Shown here piece after piece: positions 32,041-41,382 of a DNA stretch of 64,000 bases. Both the position numbers and the translations under genes were made by a program. The notes beneath the pieces are model-generated. The model was given only the letters and a program-made list of their open reading frames with translations. It searched no databases and had not been told where the DNA came from. The first letter of the stretch is position 1. Every line of letters starts with the position of its first letter. The DNA is from Mumia sp050632745 (lineage in GTDB: Bacteria > Actinomycetota > Actinomycetes > Propionibacteriales > Nocardioidaceae). Location: contig NZ_JBODSD010000003.1 in assembly GCF_050632745.1 (NCBI RefSeq), forward strand, positions 442,481 through 506,480, written 5' to 3'.

Positions 32041-33588
32041 TCAGTCCTTCGAGAACATGCTGAGCATGCGACGGGTCACGGCGAACCCGCCGAAGACGTT
32101 GATGGAGGCCAGCAGGATCGCGACGAACGACAGCACCCGGATGGTGGTGGCGTTGTCGGCCCCGTCGCCGATCGAGATCTGCAGCATCGCGCCGACGACG
32201 ATGATGCCGCTGATCGCGTTGGTCACCGACATCAGCGGCGTGTGCAGGGCGTGGTGCACCTTGCCGATCACGTAGTAGCCGATGACGATCGCCAGCGTGA
32301 GCACCGTGAAGTGCTCGGGCAGCGGGGCAGGCGCGAAGGCGTTGACCAGGAACAGCGCGAGGATGCCGGTGCCGATCAGGCCCCACTTGATCGCGGGGTT
32401 GGGCGGCGCCTTCCTCTCGGTGACGGCGGGCACGGCTGCCGGGGCGGCGGCGGCAGGTGCGGCCGAGACGGAGACCGGCGGTGGCGGCCAGGTCTTCTCG
32501 CCGTCGCGGACCACGGTGACGCCGCGCTGGACGACGTCGTCGAAGTCGAGGACGAGCTGCCCGTCCTTGGCCGGGGTGAGCAGCTTGAGCAGGTTGACCA
32601 GGTTCGTGCCGTACAGCTGCGAGGCCTGGGTGGGCAGCCGGCCCGCGAGGTCGGTGTAGCCGAGGATCGTCACGCCGTTGTCGGTGACGACCTTCTCGCC
32701 CGCGACCGACCCGGCGACGTTGCCGCCCTGGGCTGCCGCCATGTCGACGATGACGCTGCCCGGCTTCATGCTCGCCACGTCCGCCTCGGTGATCAGGCGG
32801 GGCGCCGCACGCCCGGGGATCAGGGCGGTCGTGATGATGATGTCGACGTCGGCAGCCTGCTCGGAGTAGATCTCCGCGGCGCGCCGGTCGTACGCCTCGC
32901 TGGTCGCCCGCGCGTAGCCGTCGGTCGAGACCTCCTGCTCGACGTCGACCTTGAGGTACTCCCCGCCGATCGACTTGACCTGGTCGGCGACCTCGGGACG
33001 CGGGTCGGTGGCGCGGACGATCGCGCCCAGGCTGCTCGCCGCACCGATCGCGGCCAGCCCGGCGACGCCGGCGCCCGCGACGAGCACCTTGGCCGGAGGC
33101 ACCTTGCCCGCGGCGGTGACCTGACCGGTGAAGAACCGGCCGAACTCGTGCGCCGCCTCGACCACGGCCCGGTAGCCCGCGATGTTGGCCATCGACGAGA
33201 GCACGTCCATCGACTGCGCCCGCGAGATGCGCGGCACCGCGTCCATCGCCAGCACCGTGAGGCTGCGCTGGGCCAACGCGTCGACGAGCGCCTCGTTCAA
33301 CGCCGGGGCGACCAGGCTGACCAGCGTCGCGTCGTCGCGGAGCAGGCCGATCTCGTCCGACGACGGTGCGTTGATCTTGAGCACCAGGTCGGACTGCCAC
33401 GCCTCGTCGCGCGATGCCGTCGAGGCACCGGCCTCGACGTACGCCTCGTCGGAAAAGCTGGACGCTACGCCTGCACCGGACTCGACCACGACGTCGTAAC
33501 CCAGCTTGATCAGCTGCGTGACCGTCGCCGGAGTGCCGGCGACGCGTGTCTCACCCGGCGAGGTCTCCTTGACCACGCCGATCTTCAT
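32041..33588 (-). CDS. pntA: NAD(P) transhydrogenase subunit alpha (fused form)
   Basis: 515 residues. Domain I (1-370) resembles alanine dehydrogenase: MKIGVVKETSPGETRVAGTP, the NAD-binding VAGAGVAGLAAIGAASSLGA and MAAAQGGN. An Ala/Pro-rich linker (about 375-410) joins it to the membrane domain (415-515, four segments; HTPLMSVTNAISGI). Many actinobacteria split these as PntAA and PntAB; here they are one protein, as in E. coli. Expected start ATG 33588 with TAACGT -10 seven bases upstream, so leaderless. Confidence 0.96.
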   Translation of the reverse strand: MKIGVVKETSPGETRVAGTPATVTQLIKLGYDVVVESGAGVASSFSDEAYVEAGASTASRDEAWQSDLVLKINAPSSDEIGLLRDDATLVSLVAPALNEALVDALAQRSLTVLAMDAVPRISRAQSMDVLSSMANIAGYRAVVEAAHEFGRFFTGQVTAAGKVPPAKVLVAGAGVAGLAAIGAASSLGAIVRATDPRPEVADQVKSIGGEYLKVDVEQEVSTDGYARATSEAYDRRAAEIYSEQAADVDIIITTALIPGRAAPRLITEADVASMKPGSVIVDMAAAQGGNVAGSVAGEKVVTDNGVTILGYTDLAGRLPTQASQLYGTNLVNLLKLLTPAKDGQLVLDFDDVVQRGVTVVRDGEKTWPPPPVSVSAAPAAAAPAAVPAVTERKAPPNPAIKWGLIGTGILALFLVNAFAPAPLPEHFTVLTLAIVIGYYVIGKVHHALHTPLMSVTNAISGIIVVGAMLQISIGDGADNATTIRVLSFVAILLASINVFGGFAVTRRMLSMFSKD

Positions 33589-33739
33589 TCGGCAGACGTT
33601 ATCCGCAGCGACTGGCGGACGACCAGTGGGTGAGACGTGCATCTCATCGGTTGGGACCTGAGCGTTGGCTCGCGCAACATTTTCTTCGCGTCCACCCCAC
33701 GTGACCTGCGCAAACGGAGTCGCGTGCCCTCCGCGGCGC

Positions 33740-36700
33740 TCAGCCCGCGAACGGCCACTTCTCGAGCCGGGCCTCGGCGCGGGCGGCGTACGGCCGGGCG
33801 CCGAGCGCGCGTGCCCGCCGCGCTGCCGCGGCCACCTCGACGCGGGCACCGTCGTGCCCGAGGATCCCGCGGAGCGTGCCGCCGTAGAGTCCCGACGGCC
33901 CGAGGCAGACCAGTCCCGGCCACTGCACGACGAGGGTGTCGCCCCACCCTGACGTGTACGGCTCCAGGACCGCGGCCACCTCGCGCACCCGCGGGCGCAG
34001 CTCGGGCGCGACGTGACCGACCGCGACGAGGGCCTCCGTGGCGAGCGGCACCCGCACGGCGACCCGAGGCCCGTGCAGCCCACCCGGCTGGCCGACCACC
34101 GCCTCCACCAGCTCCAGCGCCCGCCGGGGGTCCCCGCTCTCCGCGGCCCCCATCGCCACGACGAGCGCGAAGTCCTCGTCGAACTCGTCCGCGAGAGCGT
34201 CTGCCTCCTCGACGCTCTCCGCCAGACGGCCGCGGTGCCACAGCTCGATCGAGGCGCTGGTCATCAGCGAGACCTCCGCGAGGCGACGTGCCGGGCTGTC
34301 CGGGGCGACTCCCGCGAGGTGCCGGGCCATGAGGTCCCTCGACGCGTCGTACTCGCCGCGCAGCACCGCCAGCATCACCTGCCACCAGAGCTGCATCGCC
34401 TCGAGGTCGTCGCCGCCGTCCACGGCGAGCCGGCCGAACTCGGCGGACAGGCGGCGTACGAGGCGGAGGTCGCCGGCCTCGAGCGCGCACACCCGCCGCA
34501 GGTGGAGGGCGGTCGCGCGGGAGTCGACGTCGTCGGCGAGCGCGGCGAGGGTGTGGGCGATCGCGGTCCGCTCGGCCACCGTCGACGGCTCCCACCGGCA
34601 CACGAACGCGGCCAGGTGGACCTGGCGCTCCGCCGCACTGCCCGGTGCGCTGCAGGCCGTGGCCTCGCGCAGGAGGTCGAGGTCGCCCGACAGGCCCTGC
34701 ACCGCACGGTCGACCGCCTCGACGGCCTGGATGCGCGCCACCACCTCGGCGTCGAGCTCCTCGCGGTGCGCGAGCGCGCGCGCCCGCAAGGTCGAGGAAC
34801 CGGACTGCGTGAGCCCGAACCCCGAGAAGTAGCCGCCGACACCCCTCGGCGCCGCGAGCAGGGCGATGCGCGCCAGGCCGGGCCAGTCCGCCCGCTCCGC
34901 GCAGCGACGCCCGGCCCGCTCGAACCACTCGTCCGCCGACGCGTAGTCGCCCAGCTGAGCGCGTGCCCGCCCCGCCAGCGCCTCCAGGTCGGTCACCACC
35001 GTCACCTCGGACGGGTCGGCGTGCTGGAGGCCGAGCTCGGCGAGCCGGACGGCCTCACCCGCGGCGCCGTGCCGCAGCGCGTCGTCGGCAGCGCTGCGGC
35101 AGGCGTGGGCGGCGCCCGCGTCCACGGCTCCCATCGCCGCCGCGCTGCGGTGGACCGCGATCGCGGCGAGCCCCGACGGCGCCACGACGGTGAGGGCCTC
35201 GGCGACGCGCGCGTGCAGCGCCGCGAGCTCGGCGCCCCCGACCCGATCGAGAACCGCCTGGCGGACCAGGTCGTGCACGAAGGCGATCTCAGACCCGGAG
35301 ACCGTCACGATCTGCGCCGCCACGAGCTCGCTCACGCGTCCGTCGAGCCCGGCCGCGCCCGCCGCCCCGGCCGCGCCCGCCGCCCCGGCCGCGCTGGTGC
35401 CATCCACCGCCGACGCGAGCGCCAGCGTCGTACGGGGTCCGACCACGGCCAGCACCTCCGCGAGCGCGCGGGAGGGGTCCGACACCGCGTCGAGCTTGCC
35501 CCGGATGATGCGGGTCATCGCGTGGTCGGTGATCGGCAGGCCGGTGCGGACGAGGTCGCAGAGCTGGGTGGCGACGAGCGGGCTGCCGTCGCTGCGCGTG
35601 ACGATCTCCCGGGCCACTGACGCGTCGACACCGCCGACCCGCGAACCGACCAGCGCCTCCAGGTCGGTCTCGGAGAGCGGCGGGAGCTCGAGGTCGGTGT
35701 GGACGCCGGCGGACTGCAGCAGCTGAATCAGGGCGGCGCGCTCGGGCTCCGTCCGCCCCGGGCGCTGGGTGAGGACGACGAGCACAGGGTGCGCACGGAG
35801 GACCCGCACCGCCGAGGCGATCGTCCGCAGCGAGTCGAGGTCCGCCCACTGCACGTCGTCGACCACGGCGACCACGTGGCCGCGCTCCCGGGCCACGTCG
35901 GCGAAGAGCGCGGCAAGGGTCCGTGCCGAGGGCGCATCCGGGACCTCGCGTCCCGTGAGCGCGGCCTGGTCCAGCCAGGGTGTCAGCGTCTCGCGCGGCG
36001 CCGTCCCCTCTCCGGCCACCCCGCCGGTGACGAACGCCGTCTCCCTGTGGCGGTCGACCGCGTCGGCGACGAGGGTCGACTTCCCGATCCCGGCCGGACC
36101 GCGCACGGTGACGACCACCAGCTCCCGCTCGCTGCGCTGCCAAGCCCGGTCCAGCGCCGCAGCCGCGTCAGCCCGGCCGATCAGACGCGACCCCGTCGCG
36201 GAGGTGGGCTCGGTCGACACCGCCGGGTTGCGGATCTCCTGCTCGACGCGCAGCGTGTCCGCAGCCGGGTCGAGCCCGAGCTCGTCGCGCAGGCCGCGCC
36301 GCAGGCGTACGAGCACGTCCAACGCCTCCGGCACCCGACCGCAGTCGCGCAGCGCGAGCGCCAGCAGCCGGACCGTGCCCTCGCGCAGGGGTCGTCGTTC
36401 GCAGCTCTCGGCGAGCAGCGTGACCGCCTGCTGCGGACGGCCGAGCGCCAGCAGGTCCTCGGCGCACATCTCGGTCAGCTCCGAGCGCAGCTCGTCCAGA
36501 CGCGCACGCTCCGGCGCGAGCTCCGCGACGTCCTCGACCTCGGGGAGTGCGTCGGCCCGCCAGAGGGCGAGAGCCCGCTCGAGGAGCCCGACCGCCCGGG
36601 CGGCGTCGCCGTCGGCGTGCGCGCTGCGGGCCTCCCGGGACAGGCTGTCGAGCAGGTCCAGGTCGGTGCTCTCCCCGGCGCACCGCAGCGCGTAGCCGTT

Positions 36701-37000
36701 GGACGTGGTCTCGATCGTGACGTCGGGCGCCGACCGCAGCGCCCGCCGCAGCCGGGACACGTAGCCCTGCAGCGTCACCCGGGCGCTCTCCGGCGGGTCG
36801 CCCCGCCAGAGCAGCTCGCTGAGGTAGTCGGCGCTGCGCGTCGTCCGCTCGACCGCGAGGATGACGAGAAGGTCGGCGTGCTTGCGGGCCGGGACGGCGA
36901 TCAGCGACCCGTCTCCACCGCGCACCTGGAGCGGGCCGAGCGTCGCGATCGTCGGCGCGGGCGGGGCTTCAGAGGCCGACCAGGACGGCACCAGCGTCAC
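33740..37000 (-). CDS. BTAD/AAA regulator of the SARP-like type, without C-terminal LuxR domain
   Basis: 1086 residues from GTG 37000. Residues ~15-100 are an OmpR-type winged helix (TLGPLQVRGGDG...ARKHADLLVILAVE...YVSRLRRALRS). Residues ~115-250 are a bacterial transcriptional activator domain (BTAD). An AAA/STAND ATPase follows: Walker A GPAGIGKSTLV, Walker B VVAVVDDVQWAD. The C-terminal ~500 residues are TPR-like helices. Unlike AfsR/LAL proteins there is no terminal LuxR domain, so DNA binding would be N-terminal. In the middle, GTSAAGAAGAAGAAGAAGLD is a low-complexity tract coded by an 18-bp repeat. Starts 27 bp from a divergent membrane-protein gene, the most likely target. Not tied to any antibiotic cluster here. 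Confidence 0.83.
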   Translation of the reverse strand: MTLVPSWSASEAPPAPTIATLGPLQVRGGDGSLIAVPARKHADLLVILAVERTTRSADYLSELLWRGDPPESARVTLQGYVSRLRRALRSAPDVTIETTSNGYALRCAGESTDLDLLDSLSREARSAHADGDAARAVGLLERALALWRADALPEVEDVAELAPERARLDELRSELTEMCAEDLLALGRPQQAVTLLAESCERRPLREGTVRLLALALRDCGRVPEALDVLVRLRRGLRDELGLDPAADTLRVEQEIRNPAVSTEPTSATGSRLIGRADAAAALDRAWQRSERELVVVTVRGPAGIGKSTLVADAVDRHRETAFVTGGVAGEGTAPRETLTPWLDQAALTGREVPDAPSARTLAALFADVARERGHVVAVVDDVQWADLDSLRTIASAVRVLRAHPVLVVLTQRPGRTEPERAALIQLLQSAGVHTDLELPPLSETDLEALVGSRVGGVDASVAREIVTRSDGSPLVATQLCDLVRTGLPITDHAMTRIIRGKLDAVSDPSRALAEVLAVVGPRTTLALASAVDGTSAAGAAGAAGAAGAAGLDGRVSELVAAQIVTVSGSEIAFVHDLVRQAVLDRVGGAELAALHARVAEALTVVAPSGLAAIAVHRSAAAMGAVDAGAAHACRSAADDALRHGAAGEAVRLAELGLQHADPSEVTVVTDLEALAGRARAQLGDYASADEWFERAGRRCAERADWPGLARIALLAAPRGVGGYFSGFGLTQSGSSTLRARALAHREELDAEVVARIQAVEAVDRAVQGLSGDLDLLREATACSAPGSAAERQVHLAAFVCRWEPSTVAERTAIAHTLAALADDVDSRATALHLRRVCALEAGDLRLVRRLSAEFGRLAVDGGDDLEAMQLWWQVMLAVLRGEYDASRDLMARHLAGVAPDSPARRLAEVSLMTSASIELWHRGRLAESVEEADALADEFDEDFALVVAMGAAESGDPRRALELVEAVVGQPGGLHGPRVAVRVPLATEALVAVGHVAPELRPRVREVAAVLEPYTSGWGDTLVVQWPGLVCLGPSGLYGGTLRGILGHDGARVEVAAAARRARALGARPYAARAEARLEKWPFAG
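35348..35394 (-). repeat. In-frame 18-bp tandem repeat (AAG tract)
   Basis: CCCGGCCGCGCCCGCCGC repeats 2.6 times inside the AAA regulator gene and codes alternating Ala-Ala-Gly triplets. The unit is a multiple of three, so length could vary without breaking the protein. Confidence 0.85.
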
Positions 37001-37027
37001 ACCAGCGGCCTGGGCGACCGTCGTCGC

Positions 37028-37771
37028 ATGACCAACACCACAGCAACCCAGCCCACCTCAACCTCCCGCGCCGAGTCCCGCACCGAGGTCGGTGGCCCGT
37101 CTCGCGAGACTGTACTGCGCATGGCCGGAGCGGCGCTCGCTCTTGGCGGCACCCTGTGCATCGCCGGTGGGGTCCTCCACCCGATCGTGCACGGCAAGGG
37201 CCACTCCGTCGAAGCCCTGACCAGCCCCGGCACGCCGATCGCCCAGATCCTGCTCGGGATCGGGACCGTCCTGCTGATCCTGGGCCTGCCCGCGATGTAC
37301 GCGTGGATGCGCCCGCGGCTCGGCACGGCCGGGTTCGTCGGCACGCTCCTCTACCTGGTCGGCAACATCGTCACCGCGGCCGGCCACCTGACCGTCGAGC
37401 TGTTCGTGGCCCACCCGCTGGCCGAGAACCCGGACACGGCGCACCTCATCGCCGACGACGACACGATGATCGGCACGACCGCGTTCGGGCTCTTCAACAC
37501 CCTGGGCGGCCTCGTGATGCTGCTCGGCATGGGTCTGCTCGGCGCGAGCATGCTCCGCAACCGGGCCGTCCCGCGCTGGATCGCGATCCTCACGCTCGCC
37601 GGGATGGTCGGGTTCTTCGTGCCGGTCCCCGCGACGGCAGGCCTCTCCGGCTTCCTGTACGAGGCGCCGCGCGGCGTCGCCGTGGCCGCGATCGGCGTGC
37701 TGATGATGCGCCGTCCGCGCGGTCTGCGTCGGTGGGTCAGTGGTCACCCGCGTCGCACCGGTGACCGCTGA
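37028..37771 (+). CDS. Conserved integral membrane protein
   Basis: 247 residues from ATG 37028. After a Thr/Ser-rich cytosolic tail (about 30 residues), six hydrophobic segments follow (near 37-57, 70-95, 102-120, 150-175, 187-205 and 210-225). No family motif is certain; the layout resembles DUF4386-type or similar uncharacterised membrane proteins. The 27-bp gap to the divergent BTAD/AAA regulator means the two promoters overlap. Function unknown. Confidence 0.72.
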   Translation: MTNTTATQPTSTSRAESRTEVGGPSRETVLRMAGAALALGGTLCIAGGVLHPIVHGKGHSVEALTSPGTPIAQILLGIGTVLLILGLPAMYAWMRPRLGTAGFVGTLLYLVGNIVTAAGHLTVELFVAHPLAENPDTAHLIADDDTMIGTTAFGLFNTLGGLVMLLGMGLLGASMLRNRAVPRWIAILTLAGMVGFFVPVPATAGLSGFLYEAPRGVAVAAIGVLMMRRPRGLRRWVSGHPRRTGDR

Positions 37772-37795
37772 GGCACCAACGGGTGCGCGGGTGCC

Positions 37796-38434
37796 TCACA
37801 CCACGCCGTACAAGCGGTCTCCTGCGTCGCCCAGCCCCGGCACGATGTAGCCGACGTCGTTGAGCTTCTCGTCCACGGCCGCCACGACCAGCGACACCGG
37901 CACCGCGATGTCGGCGAGGTCCGCCTCGACGCGCGCGATGCCCTCGGGCGCCGCGAGCAGGCACACCGCCGTGATGGCGGAGCAGCCGCGCGAGACGAGG
38001 AACTCGATCGCCGCCGACAGGGTGCCGCCGGTGGCGAGCATCGGGTCGAGCACGTACGCCTGCCGGCCCGTGAGGTCGTCGGGAAGGCGCTCGGCGTACG
38101 TCGCGGGCTCGAGCGTCTCCTCGTTGCGGATCATGCCGAGGAAGCCGACCTCCGCGGTCGGGAGCAGGTGCTGCATCCCCTCGAGCATCCCGAGGCCGGC
38201 GCGCAGGATCGGCACGATGAGCGGCTTCGGCGGCGCCAGGCGGACGCCCTGGGCCGGCGAGACGGGGGTCTCGACCCGGACCGGCTCGACGCGGACGTCG
38301 CGCGTCGCCTCGTACGTCAGGAGCGTGACCAGCTCGTCGGTCAGCCGCCGGAAGGTCGGCGAGTCGGTCCCGGCGTCGCGGAGCGTCGTGAGCTTGTGCG
38401 CGACCAGCGGGTGGTCGACGACGTGGATGTCCAT
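37796..38434 (-). CDS. upp: Uracil phosphoribosyltransferase
   Basis: 212 residues from ATG 38434; a GTG nine bases upstream is possible, but TAGGGT lies 7 nt before the ATG, fitting a leaderless message. The enzyme turns uracil + PRPP into UMP in pyrimidine salvage. Family motifs: HVVDHPLVAHKLTTLRD, VPILRAGLGM, the PRPP loop VLDPMLATGGTL and the uracil-binding GYIVPGLGDAGDRLYG at the C-terminus. Complete and of normal length. Divergent from the tadA gene pair. Confidence 0.96.
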   Translation of the reverse strand: MDIHVVDHPLVAHKLTTLRDAGTDSPTFRRLTDELVTLLTYEATRDVRVEPVRVETPVSPAQGVRLAPPKPLIVPILRAGLGMLEGMQHLLPTAEVGFLGMIRNEETLEPATYAERLPDDLTGRQAYVLDPMLATGGTLSAAIEFLVSRGCSAITAVCLLAAPEGIARVEADLADIAVPVSLVVAAVDEKLNDVGYIVPGLGDAGDRLYGVV

Positions 38435-38540
38435 GACCGGCACCCTACCGACCAGCGAACTCGCGGTAGCTCTCCAACACGAGCGCGCGATCCTCTGACA
38501 TCCTCGGGGGTACGCGTTCGACGGTGAGCGCCGGAGGGGG

Positions 38541-39026
38541 GTGTCGGTCGTGGAGAACGAGGTGGAGGACGCGGTCGACGTCGCGCTGGTCGCCTACCGC
38601 GAGGAGGGCGTGTGGCAGCTGACCGCGCTCCCGTCCGGTGTCGGCGAGGACGTCGAGGAGCTGGAGCGGGCGCTGCGCCCCTTCCCGTCCGACTGCGGGG
38701 TGATCGGGATGGTCGCGGTCGACGAGGACTTCTTCGTGCTCGCCCGCGTCTCCGGCACCCACACGCGGCTGCTGCTGTCCGACGTCACCGCGATCGACGA
38801 GTGGCCGCTGGCCAGCTCCGTGGCCGACGAGCTCGACCTCCCCGACCCGGAGGAGGACGACGAGCCGCAGCCGGCCGGCGACATGGAGATCCTCGCCGAC
38901 CTCGGCGTGACCGCGATCGACCTAGCCGTGATGCTCGACGACCCCGACGCCTATCCCGACGAGGTGTTGGGCGACATCGCCGAGCGGCTCGGCTTCGGCG
39001 ACGCCTACCAGGCGCTCGTCGACTGA
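38541..39026 (+). CDS. tRNA adenosine deaminase-associated protein
   Basis: 161 residues from GTG 38541 with GGAGGGGG upstream; GTG 38550 is also possible. This small acidic protein nearly always precedes tadA in actinobacteria. Conserved parts seen are VALVAYREEGVWQLTALP, LRPFPSDCGVIGMVAVDEDFFVLARV, LLLSDVTAIDEWPLASSV, and EILADLGVTAIDLAVMLDD. It ends one base before the tadA start, so both are translated from one message. Its function is unknown; a role in TadA assembly or regulation is an inference from linkage. Confidence 0.87.
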   Translation: MSVVENEVEDAVDVALVAYREEGVWQLTALPSGVGEDVEELERALRPFPSDCGVIGMVAVDEDFFVLARVSGTHTRLLLSDVTAIDEWPLASSVADELDLPDPEEDDEPQPAGDMEILADLGVTAIDLAVMLDDPDAYPDEVLGDIAERLGFGDAYQALVD

Positions 39027-39027
39027 C

Positions 39028-39492
39028 GTGCCGTCCCCGCTCGCCCGCGACGAGGCCCTGATGGGTCGCGCCCTCGATCTCGCTCCGCGTGCTCTCGCCT
39101 CCGCCGACGTCCCGGTCGGTGCCCTCGTGGTCGACGCCGACGGCACAGTGCTCGGCGAGGGCTGGAACGCCCGCGAGCGCGACGGCGACCCGACCGCCCA
39201 CGCCGAGGTCCTCGCCCTTCGTGCGGCCGCCGAGGCCCGGGGTGAGTGGCGGCTCGACGGCTGCACGCTCGTCGTGACGCTCGAGCCCTGCACCATGTGC
39301 GCGGGCGCGCTCGTCCTGGCGAGGGTCTCGCGGCTGGTTTTCGGTGCGTACGACGAGAAGGCGGGCGCGGTCGGCTCTCTCTGGGACGTCGTGCGCGACC
39401 GGCGCCTGAACCACCGCCCGGAGGTACGCGGCGGGGTGCGCGCCGACGAGGCGTCCGCGCAGCTGCTGGCGTTCTTCGCCGAGCACCGCTGA
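39028..39492 (+). CDS. tadA: tRNA-specific adenosine deaminase
   Basis: 154 residues, GTG start directly after the preceding stop. The cytidine/deoxycytidylate deaminase zinc site is complete: the His and catalytic Glu in HAEVLALR, and the two Cys in EPCTMCAGA. VPVGALVVDADG and GAYDEKAGAVGSLWDVVRD are TadA hallmarks. It converts the wobble adenosine of tRNA-Arg(ACG) to inosine. Essential in most bacteria. A tRNA-Ser gene lies 52 bp downstream. Confidence 0.95.
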   Translation: MPSPLARDEALMGRALDLAPRALASADVPVGALVVDADGTVLGEGWNARERDGDPTAHAEVLALRAAAEARGEWRLDGCTLVVTLEPCTMCAGALVLARVSRLVFGAYDEKAGAVGSLWDVVRDRRLNHRPEVRGGVRADEASAQLLAFFAEHR

Positions 39493-39544
39493 GGCAGCGG
39501 ACCCGGGTGGGGAGCCGGGGACCCGGTCCGGTAATCTCTTCTGC

Positions 39545-39629
39545 GGTGGCGTGTCCGAGCGGCCGAAGGTGCAACACTCGAAATGTTGTGTAGGGCAACC
39601 TACCGTGGGTTCAAATCCCACCGCCACCG
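39545..39629 (+). tRNA. tRNA-Ser (CGA anticodon)
   Basis: 85 nt. Acceptor GGTGGCG/CGCCACC with discriminator G; anticodon loop within CAACACTCGAAATGTTG gives CGA; a long variable arm as in serine tRNAs; T arm GTGGG-TTCAAAT-CCCAC. CCA is not encoded. A strong terminator follows 5 nt later. Confidence 0.96.
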
Positions 39630-39634
39630 CCGTA

Positions 39635-39670
39635 CGAACCCCGTCTGGACCCGCGTCCAGGCGGGGTTCG
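39635..39670 (+). terminator. Terminator after tRNA-Ser(CGA)
   Basis: 16-bp stem (CGAACCCCG... against ...CGGGGTTCG) with a CCGC loop and one G-T pair. It could also serve the convergent HAD gene. Confidence 0.8.
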
Positions 39671-39694
39671 CTGCTTGTCAGGCCGGGCGCCCGG

Positions 39695-40348
39695 TCAGCG
39701 CAACCCGGCGACCATCTCCGGCGTGACCGCGTCGACGCGCTCCACGACCGCCGCGGCGAGCGCGAGCGCGTCGTCGTCGGGCGGGTAGGCGGCGTTGGGG
39801 ACGGCGACGACCGTCATCCCCGCCGCGTGGGCGGAGCGCAGCCCGTTGGAGGAGTCCTCGACCGCCGCGCAGGCCTCCGGCGCGACACCGAGCCGCGTCG
39901 CCGCCTCGAGGTAGACGTCCGGCGCCGGCTTCCCGCGGGGGACCTCCTCGCTGGAGACGACCGCGGCGAACCGGTCGGCGACCCCCGCCAGAGCAAGGAC
40001 GAGGTCGATCAGCACGCGGTTGGCCGACGAGGCGACGGCCAGCCGGTACGACCCGGCAAGGGCGGTCACGGCGTCGACGGCCCCGGGGAGGAGCGGGAGG
40101 TCGTCGCGGTAGCCGGCCGCCATCACCTCCACGACCGCGCGACCGATCCGGTCGGGCGGGTCGGGCACCCCAAGCTCGCCGTGCAGGTAGCGCTCCCACT
40201 CGGGGGCGCTCATCCCCTGCATCGCGCGGGTGGCGTGGTCGGGGAACGGACGCCCGGCCGCGGCCACGACGTCGCGGCGCGCGGTGTCCCACCGCTCCTC
40301 GGAGTCGACGAGGACCCCGTCCAGGTCGAACACGACGGCCGTGATCAT
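39695..40348 (-). CDS. HAD family hydrolase (beta-phosphoglucomutase/phosphatase-like)
   Basis: 217 residues. HAD motif I is VFDLDGVLVDSE (nucleophile Asp and acid/base Asp), motif II VASSAN, motif III Lys in RGKPAPDVYLEAA, motif IV VEDSSNGLRSA. The cap domain (residues ~15-85) is the small helical C1 type of the CbbY/beta-phosphoglucomutase branch. Likely a phosphatase for a small sugar phosphate. TAGTCT lies 7 nt before the ATG: leaderless. Confidence 0.88.
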   Translation of the reverse strand: MITAVVFDLDGVLVDSEERWDTARRDVVAAAGRPFPDHATRAMQGMSAPEWERYLHGELGVPDPPDRIGRAVVEVMAAGYRDDLPLLPGAVDAVTALAGSYRLAVASSANRVLIDLVLALAGVADRFAAVVSSEEVPRGKPAPDVYLEAATRLGVAPEACAAVEDSSNGLRSAHAAGMTVVAVPNAAYPPDDDALALAAAVVERVDAVTPEMVAGLR

Positions 40349-40402
40349 GGGCTCGAGACTACGGTGACCGACGGCGTACGACCGGGAGCCGGACGGGGCC
40401 GG

Positions 40403-41353
40403 TCACATCTCGGGGCGGCCCGCTCGCCAGTAGCCCATGAACGCCACCGAGCGCCGGTCGACGCCGCTCTCGGTGACGAGGAAGCGGCGCAGCGTCTTGA
40501 TCACCGACGCCTCGCCGGCCAGCCACGCGTACAGGTCGCCGGTCGGGGGGAGGGGGACGCCCTGGTCGTCGAGGGCGACCTCCCACAGGAGCTCCTCGTC
40601 GGGGGCGACGTCGTCGATCGTCGTGGTGTCGGCGTTCGTGCCCTCCGGTGCCGGGGCGACGGGGAGGCCGAGCAGCGACGACGCGCACCGGCGTACGGCG
40701 GGGACGAGCTGCTCGCCGTGGGCCGCACCCTCGCGGGCGATCCAGGTGAGGGAGACGCCGGCAGGTCGCGGGAGGTCGGTGAAGTCCTCGGCGTGCGGCA
40801 CCTCGAGGACGACGTGGCCGCACAGGTCGCCGGGCAGGTCCTCCAGGATCCGTGAGATCGCGGGGACGGCCGTCTCGTCGCCGACGACGAGGATCGGCCG
40901 GTCGGCGGTGGGCACGGCGAACTCGAGACCGCCGTGCGGGCCGGGGTGGAGCGCGTTGGGTCCCATGAGGACGGCCGGCGTCCCCGGTCGACAGGTCGCC
41001 GCGAAGCGTCCGGCGGGCCCCGTCGTCCCGTGCAGCACCACGTCCACGTCGATCTCGCGCAGCGCCGGACGCGAGGCGCGGACGGTGTAGGTGCGGATCG
41101 GGTTGCGGTGATCGTCGGGCAGGCTGCGCCACTCGTCGTACCAGCTCGCCCCGACGGGCACGTGCGCGTAGCCGCCGGTCGCGTCGGGGAGGAGCAGCTT
41201 GATGCGCTGGTCGAAGCCGTTGGCCGCCATCTCGTGGAGGTCGTCGCCGCGGAAGGTGATGCGGACGAACGAGCGGGAGAGGGTGGTCGTCCGGGCCACC
41301 TCGACGTCGAAGAACCGCCAGGCCTGGACTACGGTCTCGGTGGTGGTGGTCAA
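40403..41353 (-). CDS. Siderophore-interacting protein (FAD/NAD(P)H ferric-siderophore reductase)
   Basis: 316 residues from a TTG start (41353) with AGGAGG seven bases upstream. The SIP family pattern is full length: FVRITFRGDDLHEM, the FAD-binding RTYTVRA, DVVLHGTTGPAGRFA, PILVVGDETAVPAISRILEDLP and the C-terminal YAWLAGEASVIKTLRRFLV with GYWRAGRPE. It reduces Fe(III)-siderophores in the cytosol to release iron. A DtxR/IdeR-type iron box lies 30 nt upstream, so it should be expressed when iron is scarce. Confidence 0.92.
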   Translation of the reverse strand: MTTTTETVVQAWRFFDVEVARTTTLSRSFVRITFRGDDLHEMAANGFDQRIKLLLPDATGGYAHVPVGASWYDEWRSLPDDHRNPIRTYTVRASRPALREIDVDVVLHGTTGPAGRFAATCRPGTPAVLMGPNALHPGPHGGLEFAVPTADRPILVVGDETAVPAISRILEDLPGDLCGHVVLEVPHAEDFTDLPRPAGVSLTWIAREGAAHGEQLVPAVRRCASSLLGLPVAPAPEGTNADTTTIDDVAPDEELLWEVALDDQGVPLPPTGDLYAWLAGEASVIKTLRRFLVTESGVDRRSVAFMGYWRAGRPEM

Positions 41354-41382
41354 CGCGGAGCCTCCTGCTCGGACAGACGTTC

